Assembly: GCA_016840405.1 (NCBI GenBank)
Contig: JAEOSK010000009.1
Span: forward strand, 1-64,000
Length of the DNA stretch: 64,000 bases
Reading direction: 5' to 3'
DNA from: Candidatus Hermodarchaeum yapensis
GTDB taxonomy: Archaea; Asgardarchaeota; Hermodarchaeia; Hermodarchaeales; Hermodarchaeaceae
Shown: in pieces, positions 1 through 7,920 of the stretch
Position numbering within the stretch: the stretch's first letter is position 1
How the letters are laid out: every line of letters starts with the position of its first letter
Made by a program: the position numbers and the translations under genes
Notes under the pieces: generated by a model
Told to the model about the DNA's origin: nothing
The model's input: the letters and a program-made list of their open reading frames with translations, nothing else
Database searches by the model: none

Positions 1-112
1 ACACCCTTTGACGCTTACCAAGTCTACATTTGACCGGATTCTATTATGCCAAAAGTCTGGTTAAGAATTGTTGCACTTTGGGACAGTAGAGTCGCCCGAA
101 GTGAAACAAACA

Positions 113-1120
113 ATGGAGGATTTACATTGTAGTGAATGCAAAGGACAGCCGATACTAACAAATGGCGAATATGTCTGCACTCATTGTGGTCTAGTCCTAG
201 CGCGCCAAGTGGTTAATTCGCCATACCAGATGTACAAAGAAGAAGGAAGTTCTTCCTCCCACGGTAAAAGCTATGTTGCTCTTGGACAAAGATCGGTCAT
301 GGTTGGTGGAATGGGAAGCTTCATAGATTACCAATCCAGCCGCTTTTTCTACGACAAAACGGGTAGACCATTAACTCCTCGAAGCCAGCGGTTATTTCGA
401 AGACTAAAGTTTGATTATAACCTCCGTCTTCGAATCGCCAAACGCGAGACAACTTATCGTGCCTTAAGATCCCTGGGTAGAGTGGCAGAATTGCTTTCTT
501 TACCGGACAGTATCAAGGATAAAGCCGCATACTACTATCAAAAGATAGACAGGAAACTTGAAAGCAAAGATATCACAAGTCATCTCACCCTCATGGCCTA
601 TGGATTAATGTTAGCAGTTCGTGAATCGAAAGAAAACGCACCTATCACTTTGCAGGAAATAGCAGATGCATTTCAGAAACTTGGTCACAGAGTGACTAGT
701 AGATCAATCATTCGCCAAGCACTTTCAGTAAAGAACAAGCTTCCACTTGCTCCTGCAAAGAGAATGAGCGAAGACTACCTTCAGCGAATAGTATCTCAGA
801 CCATTAACCACCCCACAATACAACTGAGATTGCGTCGCGCAGGACTTTCAGTTCAAGAGTATCAGGCGAAGCTGATTAAGCACTCCAATCAATTGTTCGG
901 AAGAATTGATGTTTCCGAGCGGGGCGGAAGAAATCCCTTCATATTTGCAGTTGCCGTTGTTTACAGTGCAGATTTTCTCATAGCAAAACTGGCGAAACGC
1001 CGACCGATTCTTACCCAGCGATTAATTTCGAAGGCAACAAACGCTGCTGAATACAGTGTACGAGATCACTATGCTAAGTTACTGAAAGGCCATCTTCTCA
1101 AGATGTTACGTCAAGCCTAA
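113..1120 (+). CDS. tfb: Transcription initiation factor IIB (TFB)
   Basis: General transcription factor that bridges TBP on the promoter and RNA polymerase. The predicted 335-residue protein has an N-terminal zinc ribbon with cysteines at about 6, 9, 22 and 25 (CSEC and CTHC). A linker follows, then two helical cyclin-like repeats from about residue 110 onward. Family members are normally 300-340 residues, so it is full length. I chose ATG 113 because the zinc ribbon then starts within six residues, as is usual; an in-frame TTG at 68 would add 15 residues. The zinc ribbon and linker are clear, but the repeats are divergent, so it may be one of several TFB paralogues. It stands alone upstream of convergent pilus genes. 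Confidence 0.9.
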   Translation: MEDLHCSECKGQPILTNGEYVCTHCGLVLARQVVNSPYQMYKEEGSSSSHGKSYVALGQRSVMVGGMGSFIDYQSSRFFYDKTGRPLTPRSQRLFRRLKFDYNLRLRIAKRETTYRALRSLGRVAELLSLPDSIKDKAAYYYQKIDRKLESKDITSHLTLMAYGLMLAVRESKENAPITLQEIADAFQKLGHRVTSRSIIRQALSVKNKLPLAPAKRMSEDYLQRIVSQTINHPTIQLRLRRAGLSVQEYQAKLIKHSNQLFGRIDVSERGGRNPFIFAVAVVYSADFLIAKLAKRRPILTQRLISKATNAAEYSVRDHYAKLLKGHLLKMLRQA

Positions 1121-1348
1121 TTGCATCACATGAAGAGTGATTATTAAAATTGTGAAGAGCGAAAAAAGAAATACGGCTCGAAATACTACTGAGCCTATCA
1201 CCCAGGCAATCATAAGAACCAATGGTATTGATGTAATAATTGTTCCTGAAATTAGTATTATACTGATTGTATCATTAGTTATTGATTGGATTATGAGAAG
1301 CAGAATCCAAGAACAAAGTAGAATTTTCAACACCTGAAATAAAAGCAT
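1106..1348 (-). CDS. Small membrane protein beside pilin-like gene
   Basis: Eighty-residue, almost entirely hydrophobic protein with two or three predicted transmembrane helices and no recognised domain. An open frame extends further upstream, but that part is the shadow of the neighbouring pilin-like gene. I place the start at ATG 1348, 11 nt after that gene's stop, with a weak GAAGTG ribosome site between them. The two genes are probably co-transcribed. Its tail overlaps the end of TFB by about 15 nt. A pilus-related function is only suggested by position. Confidence 0.5.
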   Translation of the reverse strand: MLLFQVLKILLCSWILLLIIQSITNDTISIILISGTIITSIPLVLMIAWVIGSVVFRAVFLFSLFTILIITLHVMQLGLT

Positions 1349-1359
1349 GTATTCACTTC

Positions 1360-1800
1360 TTACACGGATTGGATTATTACTTGGATTACTGTGTCTGTTG
1401 CATTCACTGTTAAAATTTGGAGACCCCCTTTTACAGAACCAGATAGTCGAATGGTACACCGATATGTCCGCGTGAGGATATGCCAAGAATCTATGTAAAT
1501 TTTGAAAATGAGCTGATTATACTCTGTTTCAAGAGTTACGTTGCCCGGTGTGATTAACTGTCTTGTTTGAATAGTTCGGTTGTAATCGGCTACCAAAATT
1601 GTTTCATCTACAGCATTAACAAACTGCTGAAATGAAAGAGATTGTTCGGTTTCTGTAATTACTTGTGTAGTTGTGAGAAAAAGTGGAACACCTATTGTGA
1701 CAAGCAGCGTAAGATTCAAACCAATTATGATTATTTTCTCAAGACTTTGATTCACATAAGTCCCAATAACTACTCTCAGTAAAGGGAATTTAAAGTCCAA
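1360..1800 (-). CDS. Pilin-like / TadE-like single-pass protein
   Basis: A 146-residue protein with a short basic N terminus, one strong hydrophobic helix at about residues 22-45, and a polar, beta-rich remainder with N-glycosylation-type sequons. This is the shape of a minor pilin or TadE-like pseudopilin, although I see no clear class III peptidase (PibD) cleavage motif. It is divergently placed 47 bp from the pilus ATPase gene, which supports a role in the same surface structure. I do not recognise a specific family. Export and function are inference from shape and context. Confidence 0.5.
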   Translation of the reverse strand: MDFKFPLLRVVIGTYVNQSLEKIIIIGLNLTLLVTIGVPLFLTTTQVITETEQSLSFQQFVNAVDETILVADYNRTIQTRQLITPGNVTLETEYNQLIFKIYIDSWHILTRTYRCTIRLSGSVKGGLQILTVNATDTVIQVIIQSV

Positions 1801-1847
1801 GTTTTTCTTGCTTTAAATATGAATCTACGAAATGACAAACGATAAAG

Positions 1848-3920
1848 ATGGTGTGCCCATTTCAGTTGCATGACGCTTCACCAGATATGAAAACGATTCA
1901 ATTTAGCTGCGATCTATGTTCGTTCCAAGGACCAGCAAAAGGTGATATCACTCTCAACCCTTTTTGTCGCCAACAATTCCTTCAAGTAATTTCTTTTACA
2001 GATTCCTCTCTTCCTTGCTGTTTCAACACTAGAAATCAAGTAGTTTCACTACCAGCACTGTCTACAAAAATTCTCAAGGATTACATCACAACTGTTACAA
2101 AACATGAGAGAAGAATACAAGATATTTTCAGACAACATCCTGAGATTAAACAAAAGTTGTATTCTGATCCGGTAGCAGCTTATCAAACGATTATATCCAA
2201 TTATAATTCAACACCTAAACGAGGCATTCGAGAATTCATTAAAGATCTCGAAAAAACTAGCCTGATTTCACTTTTGAATTCCCAATTTGGTGATAATCAC
2301 TCTTCTGAAAAAAACGTCTTCTACGAGGTCCTATTAAAAATTAAAAGAACTCCAATTGGGTATGATGATTACAAAAGCCTGGAAGAAAATTGCCGTCTAC
2401 TTAGCTCTTATGATGTAGGCCCATTTAATATCAACGTATATGAGTACCTTCCCATTCCACTCGAAAAATACTATCGAGTGTCTGTCCGCTTGGATGAAAT
2501 ATTATCTCCAAGAATTCTCCAATATCTTTTTTCTCACCATAATTCGAATCACATAGAAGGAGTGCGCCTTCAGAATCTAGACGAACTATTGGATAGAAGG
2601 ATTTCTGAATTCCAAAACTATCTTCGTTCTAACTTTGTCGAATTAACTGATGAAGAACAAAAAAATCTAGCCATCTATGCAACTGCTCAATCAATTGGGT
2701 TAATAAAAACCATGCCATTATTGCTTGACGACGACGTTCAAGAAGTGTATCTCGATAAGCCTGGTCACGCATACTATTTGGACCATGCAGTTTGGGGACG
2801 CTGTAAGTCGAATCTAGTGCCTTCTGATTCAGAATTGTCACATATCATTACTCGACTTCGTCTAGAAAGCCGCAGACCGCTTGATGAGAAGACTCCTTCA
2901 CTCAAAACAGAACTACAGACTAGTCTTTTCCATGTTCGTGCTGCAGTTGACATTCCTCCTTTAGCACATGAAGGTCCACATCTAAATATTCGAAAAATCC
3001 GAATGCGGACACTAACACTTCCTGAACTTATCAGGAATGGGACTATCTCGCTTACTGCCGCAGCTTTTTTGATTTTATGCATGACATTACGAATCAACAT
3101 TACTATTGGAGGTGAGCCTGCCACTGGAAAAACAACTTTAGCCAATGCTATCAATCTTCTAGCTCCACCAAATTGGCGAAGAATTGCCATCGAAGATGCT
3201 CTAGAAAGCGTCACTGTTAATGAAAAGGGGAGGCACAAAGTTACATTTCGAGTTGACCCATTTGATTCACTAGAGAAAAGTGGCTCAACAAAATCAAAAG
3301 AGATAACTCGGTTGTTGCATCGATCACCTGATTGGGTGTTTTTAGGTGAAATTCAAACTGCTGAACATAGTGCTGCAATGTTTCACGCATTAAGTGCAGG
3401 TATCAGAGGAATTCAGACTTGTCATGCAAATTCGAATAATGAACTCTTATTACGCTGGAAAATTCACCACAACATTCCTGAAGTTTGTTTTGAAAGTCTT
3501 GGACTTCTTGTTCACATGGTGAAAGAGGTAATACAAGGGCGAATTATTCGTAGAGTGGCTCAAATTAGTGAAATAAAACCGGGGGAAACCTCCTCCTCCT
3601 CATTAGTAACTCTATATGACTGGAATAAGGCGTCAGGGCATCTTGAACAACAATCTGATGATATTATTACTTCATTAATTATTAGAGCGTGTCAATTCCA
3701 GAAGATTACTCAGCTCGATGTTCGTAAACGGTTTGAGACCTATAAAGAAACTTTAGCCACGCTTATTTCCAAGCAAGAAAATACCCCGAGCACGATCGTT
3801 TCGACCTTTGACAAAACACATGCGCGTATCTTTTCTGGTACAAAGAATCCACTAAAAACTCAAAGCAATAAGACAACAAAAGAGGGAGAGGTCATTGGAT
3901 TACATCAAATTACTGGCTAA
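1848..3920 (+). CDS. Type II/IV secretion (Tad/archaeal pilus) ATPase
   Basis: Hexameric motor ATPase of the VirB11/TadA/ArlI superfamily that powers assembly of a type IV pilus-like filament. Of 690 residues, roughly the first 300 form an N-terminal domain with several cysteines near the start. Walker A (GGEPATGKTT) is at about residue 421 and Walker B (DWVFLGE) at about 495. The His box (TCHANSNNE) follows at about 523. The order of motifs is canonical. The next gene begins inside this one's last codons (26-nt overlap), so translation is likely coupled. Other archaeal ATPases of this type are about 500-600 residues; the extra N-terminal part is not assigned. Confidence 0.93.
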   Translation: MVCPFQLHDASPDMKTIQFSCDLCSFQGPAKGDITLNPFCRQQFLQVISFTDSSLPCCFNTRNQVVSLPALSTKILKDYITTVTKHERRIQDIFRQHPEIKQKLYSDPVAAYQTIISNYNSTPKRGIREFIKDLEKTSLISLLNSQFGDNHSSEKNVFYEVLLKIKRTPIGYDDYKSLEENCRLLSSYDVGPFNINVYEYLPIPLEKYYRVSVRLDEILSPRILQYLFSHHNSNHIEGVRLQNLDELLDRRISEFQNYLRSNFVELTDEEQKNLAIYATAQSIGLIKTMPLLLDDDVQEVYLDKPGHAYYLDHAVWGRCKSNLVPSDSELSHIITRLRLESRRPLDEKTPSLKTELQTSLFHVRAAVDIPPLAHEGPHLNIRKIRMRTLTLPELIRNGTISLTAAAFLILCMTLRINITIGGEPATGKTTLANAINLLAPPNWRRIAIEDALESVTVNEKGRHKVTFRVDPFDSLEKSGSTKSKEITRLLHRSPDWVFLGEIQTAEHSAAMFHALSAGIRGIQTCHANSNNELLLRWKIHHNIPEVCFESLGLLVHMVKEVIQGRIIRRVAQISEIKPGETSSSSLVTLYDWNKASGHLEQQSDDIITSLIIRACQFQKITQLDVRKRFETYKETLATLISKQENTPSTIVSTFDKTHARIFSGTKNPLKTQSNKTTKEGEVIGLHQITG

Positions 3921-4719
3921 ACTAGGGAAGAATGCGCCGGGAGTAGCCCAAATTAGTAACCGTATCATATCAAAACAGTTCATTAAAGCTGTGGAATACC
4001 TGTATCATGACTCATTATGTCCAGTCAGCATTTCAGGAGGTGTGGTATTAGTAAGCGGTGCCCTCTTTGGATTAACCACCCTCATTCTGAGTTTATTTGT
4101 TAATCCGATTAGCGCATTTGTTTTGGGTATCACAGTTGCTCTAATGAGTTGTTTCATTATTATGAATGGATTAATTTCTAGGTTCAATAGTCAATTAGTT
4201 CAAATCGAAAAAGTTGCCCCCTATGTTCTTGAAGAATTGGCAACGATTTATCTAACAACTGGGTCCGTATTTGAGGCTATTCAATATGTTTCAAAAGGAG
4301 CGTATTGCCTTGTTTCAGACGAATTCTATAAAATGATTATGCCCCTAAACCAAGGTGAAACACCGGAACAACTTCTGATGGATTTTGCAATTAATCAACC
4401 TTCATTTACCCTTCGTAGGGGCCTTCTTGCGTTTATTCAGTATATTGAATCTTCGTCAAGTAACCTTGACGCTGTTATTGTGGATGCCCATGAGAATATT
4501 CAGCGGAGATATGAAAAGTTAACAATCCAGTGGGAAAGTCGAATGATGGTTTATTCAGGCCTTCTCGTTTTTTTGCCAATTATTATCATATTAGGATTGG
4601 CAATTCGTGGTTTAGCAGATAACCCACTCATTCTACTCTTGCCTGTTTTTCAGTTTGGATTTTCTAAACTGTTACATTCATCCCTTTTTCCAAATGAGAA
4701 GATCTTGCTAGGAGAGTAG
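3895..4719 (+). CDS. TadC/ArlJ-like pilus assembly membrane protein (first)
   Basis: Integral membrane platform protein of the type II secretion F / TadB-TadC family, the usual partner of the upstream ATPase. The 274-residue protein has a hydrophobic pair at about 42-90, a cytoplasmic helical domain, and a C-terminal hydrophobic pair at about 219-262. It begins with TTG at 3895 inside the ATPase gene, preceded by a strong GAGGGAGAGG ribosome site. The family assignment rests on topology and operon position. TadB-like and TadC-like proteins often occur in pairs, as here. Confidence 0.8.
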   Translation: MDYIKLLAKLGKNAPGVAQISNRIISKQFIKAVEYLYHDSLCPVSISGGVVLVSGALFGLTTLILSLFVNPISAFVLGITVALMSCFIIMNGLISRFNSQLVQIEKVAPYVLEELATIYLTTGSVFEAIQYVSKGAYCLVSDEFYKMIMPLNQGETPEQLLMDFAINQPSFTLRRGLLAFIQYIESSSSNLDAVIVDAHENIQRRYEKLTIQWESRMMVYSGLLVFLPIIIILGLAIRGLADNPLILLLPVFQFGFSKLLHSSLFPNEKILLGE

Positions 4720-4727
4720 AAGTTAAT

Positions 4728-5387
4728 TTGGAATCAGATAATGATTTTGACCAATTTGTCGATTTTATGACACACTTTTCCACTGAATTATCTTCAGGAA
4801 ATAGCCCAGAATATGCACTTCTTAGAACTTCGAATTACTTCGGGAGACAAACACCAATAGAGATTACCAGAATCGTAAAAGACATCACTGAAGGAACAAA
4901 ACCATTTCATGTTGCTTGGTCTGATTTGATCAAGGAATATGAGAATAATCGAAATTCTCGATTGGTAGAATTGTTAGGTCGGTTTATCGATAAGGGATCG
5001 ATAGTGGGAGGAGAAAGAATGCTTCTAGTTTTAAAGCAGGTTCGAAAAAACAGTGCTATAACAAAAAACCGGAAGAACCTAGTAAGTGGGCAGAGAGGGA
5101 AGGTGAAGGCCCTTTCTATTGTTTCATCAGTAGTAATTGGAATGATTGCAGCTCTTGCACCAAAATTAACTCTTGCTTTTGTCGAGGGTTTTCTTTCTAG
5201 CCCCGAAATCGGTTCTTCTAGTTCTTTTTCCTTCTCTATTCTTCTGGCATTATTCTTAACTGTCGTGATAACAGGACATCGGTTAAGTCAGACAGTAGGA
5301 GGAGTCCGTCAAACAGTGTTCCTGAGTATGTTTGCCTTTACCACAACTTACATTCTGATAAACCACCTTCTAATGGCTTTCTTGTAA
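4728..5387 (+). CDS. TadC-like pilus assembly membrane protein (second)
   Basis: Second platform-type protein, 219 residues, with a soluble helical N-terminal half (FxxxL/SSGNSPEYAL-type region, typical of T2SSF domains) and three hydrophobic segments from about residue 128 to the end. TTG start at 4728 with GGAG ribosome site, 8 bp after the previous stop. Shorter than the usual 270-300 residues because it lacks an N-terminal membrane pair. Together with the preceding gene it would form the membrane base of the filament. Confidence 0.75.
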   Translation: MESDNDFDQFVDFMTHFSTELSSGNSPEYALLRTSNYFGRQTPIEITRIVKDITEGTKPFHVAWSDLIKEYENNRNSRLVELLGRFIDKGSIVGGERMLLVLKQVRKNSAITKNRKNLVSGQRGKVKALSIVSSVVIGMIAALAPKLTLAFVEGFLSSPEIGSSSSFSFSILLALFLTVVITGHRLSQTVGGVRQTVFLSMFAFTTTYILINHLLMAFL

Positions 5388-5435
5388 TTGTGGAGCTTAA
5401 ATAACGTAATATGAACTGCCTATCGGGAAAACAGA

Positions 5436-5651
5436 ATGAATATACTGAAAGCAATTGTGGGATTTCTTCGTAATAAACGGGGATCACCATTAGTAGAAGA
5501 AGGGTTACTTCTAGGCCTAGCAATTTTAACCATTACTATTCTTATTACAGTAATTCTTGATGTACTGGGTTGGTCTCAAGGGCTTTTCCAATCAATCTTG
5601 GTCCAGCTAGATCAAGTAAGGCAGGCTTTTCTTGGTTGGATTGGTGGCTAG
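5436..5651 (+). CDS. Flp-like class III signal peptide prepilin
   Basis: Seventy-one-residue prepilin. A positively charged leader (FLRNKRG) is followed by SPLVEEGLLLG and then a long hydrophobic helix. This is the class III signal peptide pattern, cut by prepilin peptidase after the glycine, with the conserved Glu near position +5. The rest is short and amphipathic, like Flp pilins. It is the last gene of the pilus operon and the likely main filament subunit. It converges on ftsZ with a 26-bp gap. Confidence 0.8.
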   Translation: MNILKAIVGFLRNKRGSPLVEEGLLLGLAILTITILITVILDVLGWSQGLFQSILVQLDQVRQAFLGWIGG

Positions 5652-5677
5652 TCTTGCTCTTCTAATCTTGTATAAAA

Positions 5678-7018
5678 TTAAGAGCTTGCACTGGAGGCAG
5701 ATTCAATTTTCTTAAGTCCTAATCCTTGTAGAGGTTCATTTGTAAGGATTCCAGCATTAATCGAAATTGGTGGAATCTCCGTTTGAGGAAGGGGTCTGAT
5801 GATTTGTTCATTTGATTCATCGGATTCAACAACTTGAGGAGTAATAATCCGTTCGTTTCTAACTAGATGAGTACCATCCTGCGAAGAATCAGAGGATTGG
5901 GCCACAATACCTGCCTGAGAGTCTATTCGATATAATTGGAGGGCGTTCCAATCGACATCATCAAAGATTTCGATGTTACCACGAAAGCCGGGTAAAACAG
6001 CTGAGTTCCCTTCTAAACCAGTTACAATAAGCAAAACGCGCACATAGCCTGCGAAATCAGATATTATTCGAGCGCCCCAAATTATTCTAGCATCATGTCG
6101 CATTTGTCGTGTGACTACATCAGCAACACGCGTAGCTTCATCCAAGCTTAAATCTGGGCCTCCAATAACATGAATTAAGGCTCCTGTTGCACCTTTAACG
6201 CTTAGATCACCAAGTAAAGGAGAGTGGAGCGCGTTTTTGACAGCCTCTGATATTCGATCTTTATCTTTAGTTTCCGATTTGGTAGCTTCCCCCAATCCGA
6301 CTAAAGCCACTCCACCACCAGCAAGAACACTTCGTACATCTGCAAAATCAAGGTTAATCAGGCTAGGTAGACTGATTGTTTCGGTTACGCCCTTAACCAT
6401 GCTAGCGAGGATTTCATCTGCCACACTGAATGCCTCATCAATTGGTAGATCGCGTGCAATCTCAAGGAGTTTATTATTATCGATTACAATGACAGTGTCT
6501 GCGTATCTTCGCAATCGCTGAAGACCACGATGCGCCTTATCAATTCGTGCTCCTTCAATGGTAAAAGGTGTCGTTACGGTACAGACAACAATTGCACCAT
6601 TCTGTTTAGCAATTTCAGCAATTACTGGTGCAGCGCCCGTTCCCGTTCCTCCACCTAGACCGGCGGCAATGAACAGCAAATCAACACCACGAAGAAGATT
6701 TGTTAGATCTTGTCTGGATTCTTCAGCCGCAGCAGCACCTAGCTCAGGGAACCCACCTGTCCCTAATCCTCTAGTAATTGTTTTCCCAATTAGCATTTTC
6801 TTGTGAGAACGAACATGATCGAGGTGTTGTTGGTCAGTATTCACTGCTATGCATTCGGCCCCTTGTATGCCAATTTGTACTAGCCTGTTGATGGTATTAT
6901 TCCCACCGCCCCCAACGCCCGCTACCATGATTCGAGCGCCGGGTTTTGAATATCTTGGGGTATTCTTTGTTTGGCGTTGGGTTGCATCACGTACAAGCTT
7001 TGATAGTCCGCCGTCCAT
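5678..7018 (-). CDS. ftsZ: Cell division GTPase FtsZ
   Basis: Tubulin-like GTPase that polymerises at the division site. The 446-residue protein has the GVGGGGNNT loop near residues 34-42, the tubulin signature [10 protein letters not shown] at 122-131, and the T7 loop NLDFADVR at 222-229, whose acidic residue completes the neighbouring GTP site. The N-terminal extension of about 27 residues and the roughly 100-residue acidic, low-complexity C-terminal linker are typical of archaeal FtsZ. The last 20 residues (around [12 protein letters not shown]) could be the partner-binding tail. It lies 7 bp after a ribbon-helix-helix gene in the same operon. Confidence 0.97.
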   Translation of the reverse strand: MDGGLSKLVRDATQRQTKNTPRYSKPGARIMVAGVGGGGNNTINRLVQIGIQGAECIAVNTDQQHLDHVRSHKKMLIGKTITRGLGTGGFPELGAAAAEESRQDLTNLLRGVDLLFIAAGLGGGTGTGAAPVIAEIAKQNGAIVVCTVTTPFTIEGARIDKAHRGLQRLRRYADTVIVIDNNKLLEIARDLPIDEAFSVADEILASMVKGVTETISLPSLINLDFADVRSVLAGGGVALVGLGEATKSETKDKDRISEAVKNALHSPLLGDLSVKGATGALIHVIGGPDLSLDEATRVADVVTRQMRHDARIIWGARIISDFAGYVRVLLIVTGLEGNSAVLPGFRGNIEIFDDVDWNALQLYRIDSQAGIVAQSSDSSQDGTHLVRNERIITPQVVESDESNEQIIRPLPQTEIPPISINAGILTNEPLQGLGLKKIESASSASS

Positions 7019-7025
7019 TAGATAT

Positions 7026-7208
7026 TCACCTTGCTGTTATTTGTGGAGATTTTTGTGCCCAAAGTTCCCGTTTCAGTAGGTCTCTGACTGCAATTCTAAT
7101 TGCTTCACTTCTATTAGGATAGAGTTTTTCAAGAATTAGTTGTTCGATTCCGTTTACGTATGCCTCGGGGAGGTTGACTGTAATTAGCTTCATCTCAATC
7201 AGAGGCAT
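7026..7208 (-). CDS. cdrS: Ribbon-helix-helix regulator, CdrS-like
   Basis: Sixty-residue CopG-type DNA-binding protein: a beta strand ([10 protein letters not shown]), then helix-turn-helix residues ([17 protein letters not shown]). In haloarchaea the short RHH protein CdrS is encoded directly upstream of ftsZ2 and controls division genes; the position and size here match. Two starts are possible, ATG 7208 or ATG 7193; neither has a convincing ribosome site. The symbol is given by synteny plus fold, so treat it as likely rather than proven. The imperfect inverted repeat just upstream may be its own operator. Confidence 0.8.
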   Translation of the reverse strand: MPLIEMKLITVNLPEAYVNGIEQLILEKLYPNRSEAIRIAVRDLLKRELWAQKSPQITAR

Positions 7209-7514
7209 ACCTAGATATTATCCTGAAAAGATGCTAGTATTATCAGGGTATTACCGCCAATTGAAAGTGGATAACAAAGGATGTTGAACATGAGAAATCT
7301 TGTGTTCTTTGTGCCTTAAATCGAAAAAGAACGGCTTAATTACAGTATTACCCAAGAGTCGAGCGCAAAGAGGCGAGAATCATGGAATTTGAGCCATTTG
7401 ATGAACACTATTGTTTTAATATTCCCACTAATCTACCTGGGTTGACGAGTTGGCGCCAATAGAGTTAATAAAATTTAAAAAGTGAGGGGATGACGAGATG
7501 GATAAGCCTGCTTT
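7209..7514. other. Intergenic region cdrS to tRNA-Leu
   Basis: The left end holds the divergent cdrS promoter region. A 26-codon frame at 7382-7462 (plus strand) starts MEFEPFDEHY and has a GAGGCGAG ribosome-site-like sequence 4 nt before its ATG; it may be a small gene but has no other support. An AT-rich run near 7468-7482 is a possible TATA element for the tRNA at 7515. Nothing else is recognised. Confidence 0.35.
7219..7250. promoter_or_regulatory. Imperfect inverted repeat upstream of cdrS-ftsZ
   Basis: TATCCTGA and TCAGGGTA form arms (one mismatch) separated by about 16 nt, 10-40 bp upstream of the first cdrS start. The AT-rich spacer could also carry the TATA box of the operon. An RHH protein usually binds such repeats, so an autoregulatory operator is plausible. 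This is inference from position. Confidence 0.3.
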
Positions 7515-7629
7515 GCGGGGGTACCCGAGCACGGTCTATGGAACTTGATAAGAAGTTCCGACTAAAGGGGCAGGACTGAGGCTCCTGTGGTGTAGACCTT
7601 CGTGGGTTCAAATCCCACCCCCCGCACCA
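7515..7629 (+). tRNA. tRNA-Leu (GAG) with D-arm intron
   Basis: Acceptor GCGGGGG pairs with CCCCCGC, followed by A and an encoded CCA. The anticodon stem CAGGA/TCCTG encloses loop CTGAGGC with anticodon GAG at 7578-7580. A long variable arm (GGT/ACC) marks it as class II, and the T arm is GTGGG-TTCAAAT-CCCAC. The D loop carries a 27-nt insertion at 7539-7565 (see separate entry). Without it the D arm becomes CCC-GAGCACGGTCTAA-GGG, a normal archaeal tRNA-Leu form. Confidence 0.93.
7539..7565 (+). other. BHB intron in D arm of tRNA-Leu
   Basis: A perfect 7-bp hairpin (GGAACTT/AAGTTCC, loop GATAAG) sits on a 4-bp helix GGTC/GACT (one G-U pair), with 3-nt bulges TAT (7537-7539) and AAA (7564-7566). 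Cutting after the second base of each bulge removes 27 nt and joins ...GGTCTA to AGGGG. The site is between nucleotides 21 and 22 in tRNA numbering, not the usual 37/38. Such noncanonical introns are removed by archaeal splicing endonuclease of broad specificity. Confidence 0.8.
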
Positions 7630-7680
7630 TTCTCAGTCTACTCAATCTTTTGTTGGTTTTCATAGCGAAAACTGCTCCAA

Positions 7681-7690
7681 TTTATCAAAA
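7681..7690 (+). promoter_or_regulatory. TATA-like box of omegaRNA-like gene A
   Basis: TTTATCAAAA lies about 30 nt upstream of the start of homology between the two omegaRNA-like genes. The identical decamer occurs at the same distance (48 kb away) in front of copy B, while the DNA between box and RNA is not conserved. This is the pattern expected of a shared promoter element. Confidence 0.55.
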
Positions 7691-7712
7691 AAGGAGAAGA
7701 TCCCATTCCTGC

Positions 7713-7906
7713 GGGGCGGAGACGAGTTGTGGAGTTTAAATCGTCCACTGAGAACCTCTCTACAAGGTCCTGGTTCTAGTGGCCGACATCCAAGGTCACT
7801 ATGACCGGACAACATCGCCGGAACGGCTAGCAGATCCTGTGGACCAGTCGACAATGATCGATGGGATGAAGCAGGAAGCCCAGCCCTTCAAGGCGAGGCA
7901 GTTCAC
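7713..7906 (+). ncRNA. Solitary omegaRNA-like ncRNA, copy A
   Basis: About 195 nt, GC-richer than its surroundings, closely related to the copy at 55713-55901 (63 of 70 bases identical over 7810-7879). It has a GCCG-GAA-CGGC hairpin and an ACCAGTCGA...TCGATGG hairpin. It ends with GAAGCAGGAAGC, a terminal hairpin (GCC/GGC arms) and AGTTCAC. This ending is typical of the right end of IS200/IS605-family tnpB elements, whose 3' RNA is the omegaRNA guide of TnpB. No tnpB or transposase frame is present. If it acts as an omegaRNA, the guide would be the bases after 7906. Those bases also carry the GGAG ribosome site of the Roadblock gene. Confidence 0.65.
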
Positions 7907-7920
7907 GGAGCTATCAAACC

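Noticed and set aside
7382-7462. 26-codon frame MEFEPFDEHY... with a ribosome-like site
   Set aside because: No second line of support; kept only as a note in the intergenic entry.
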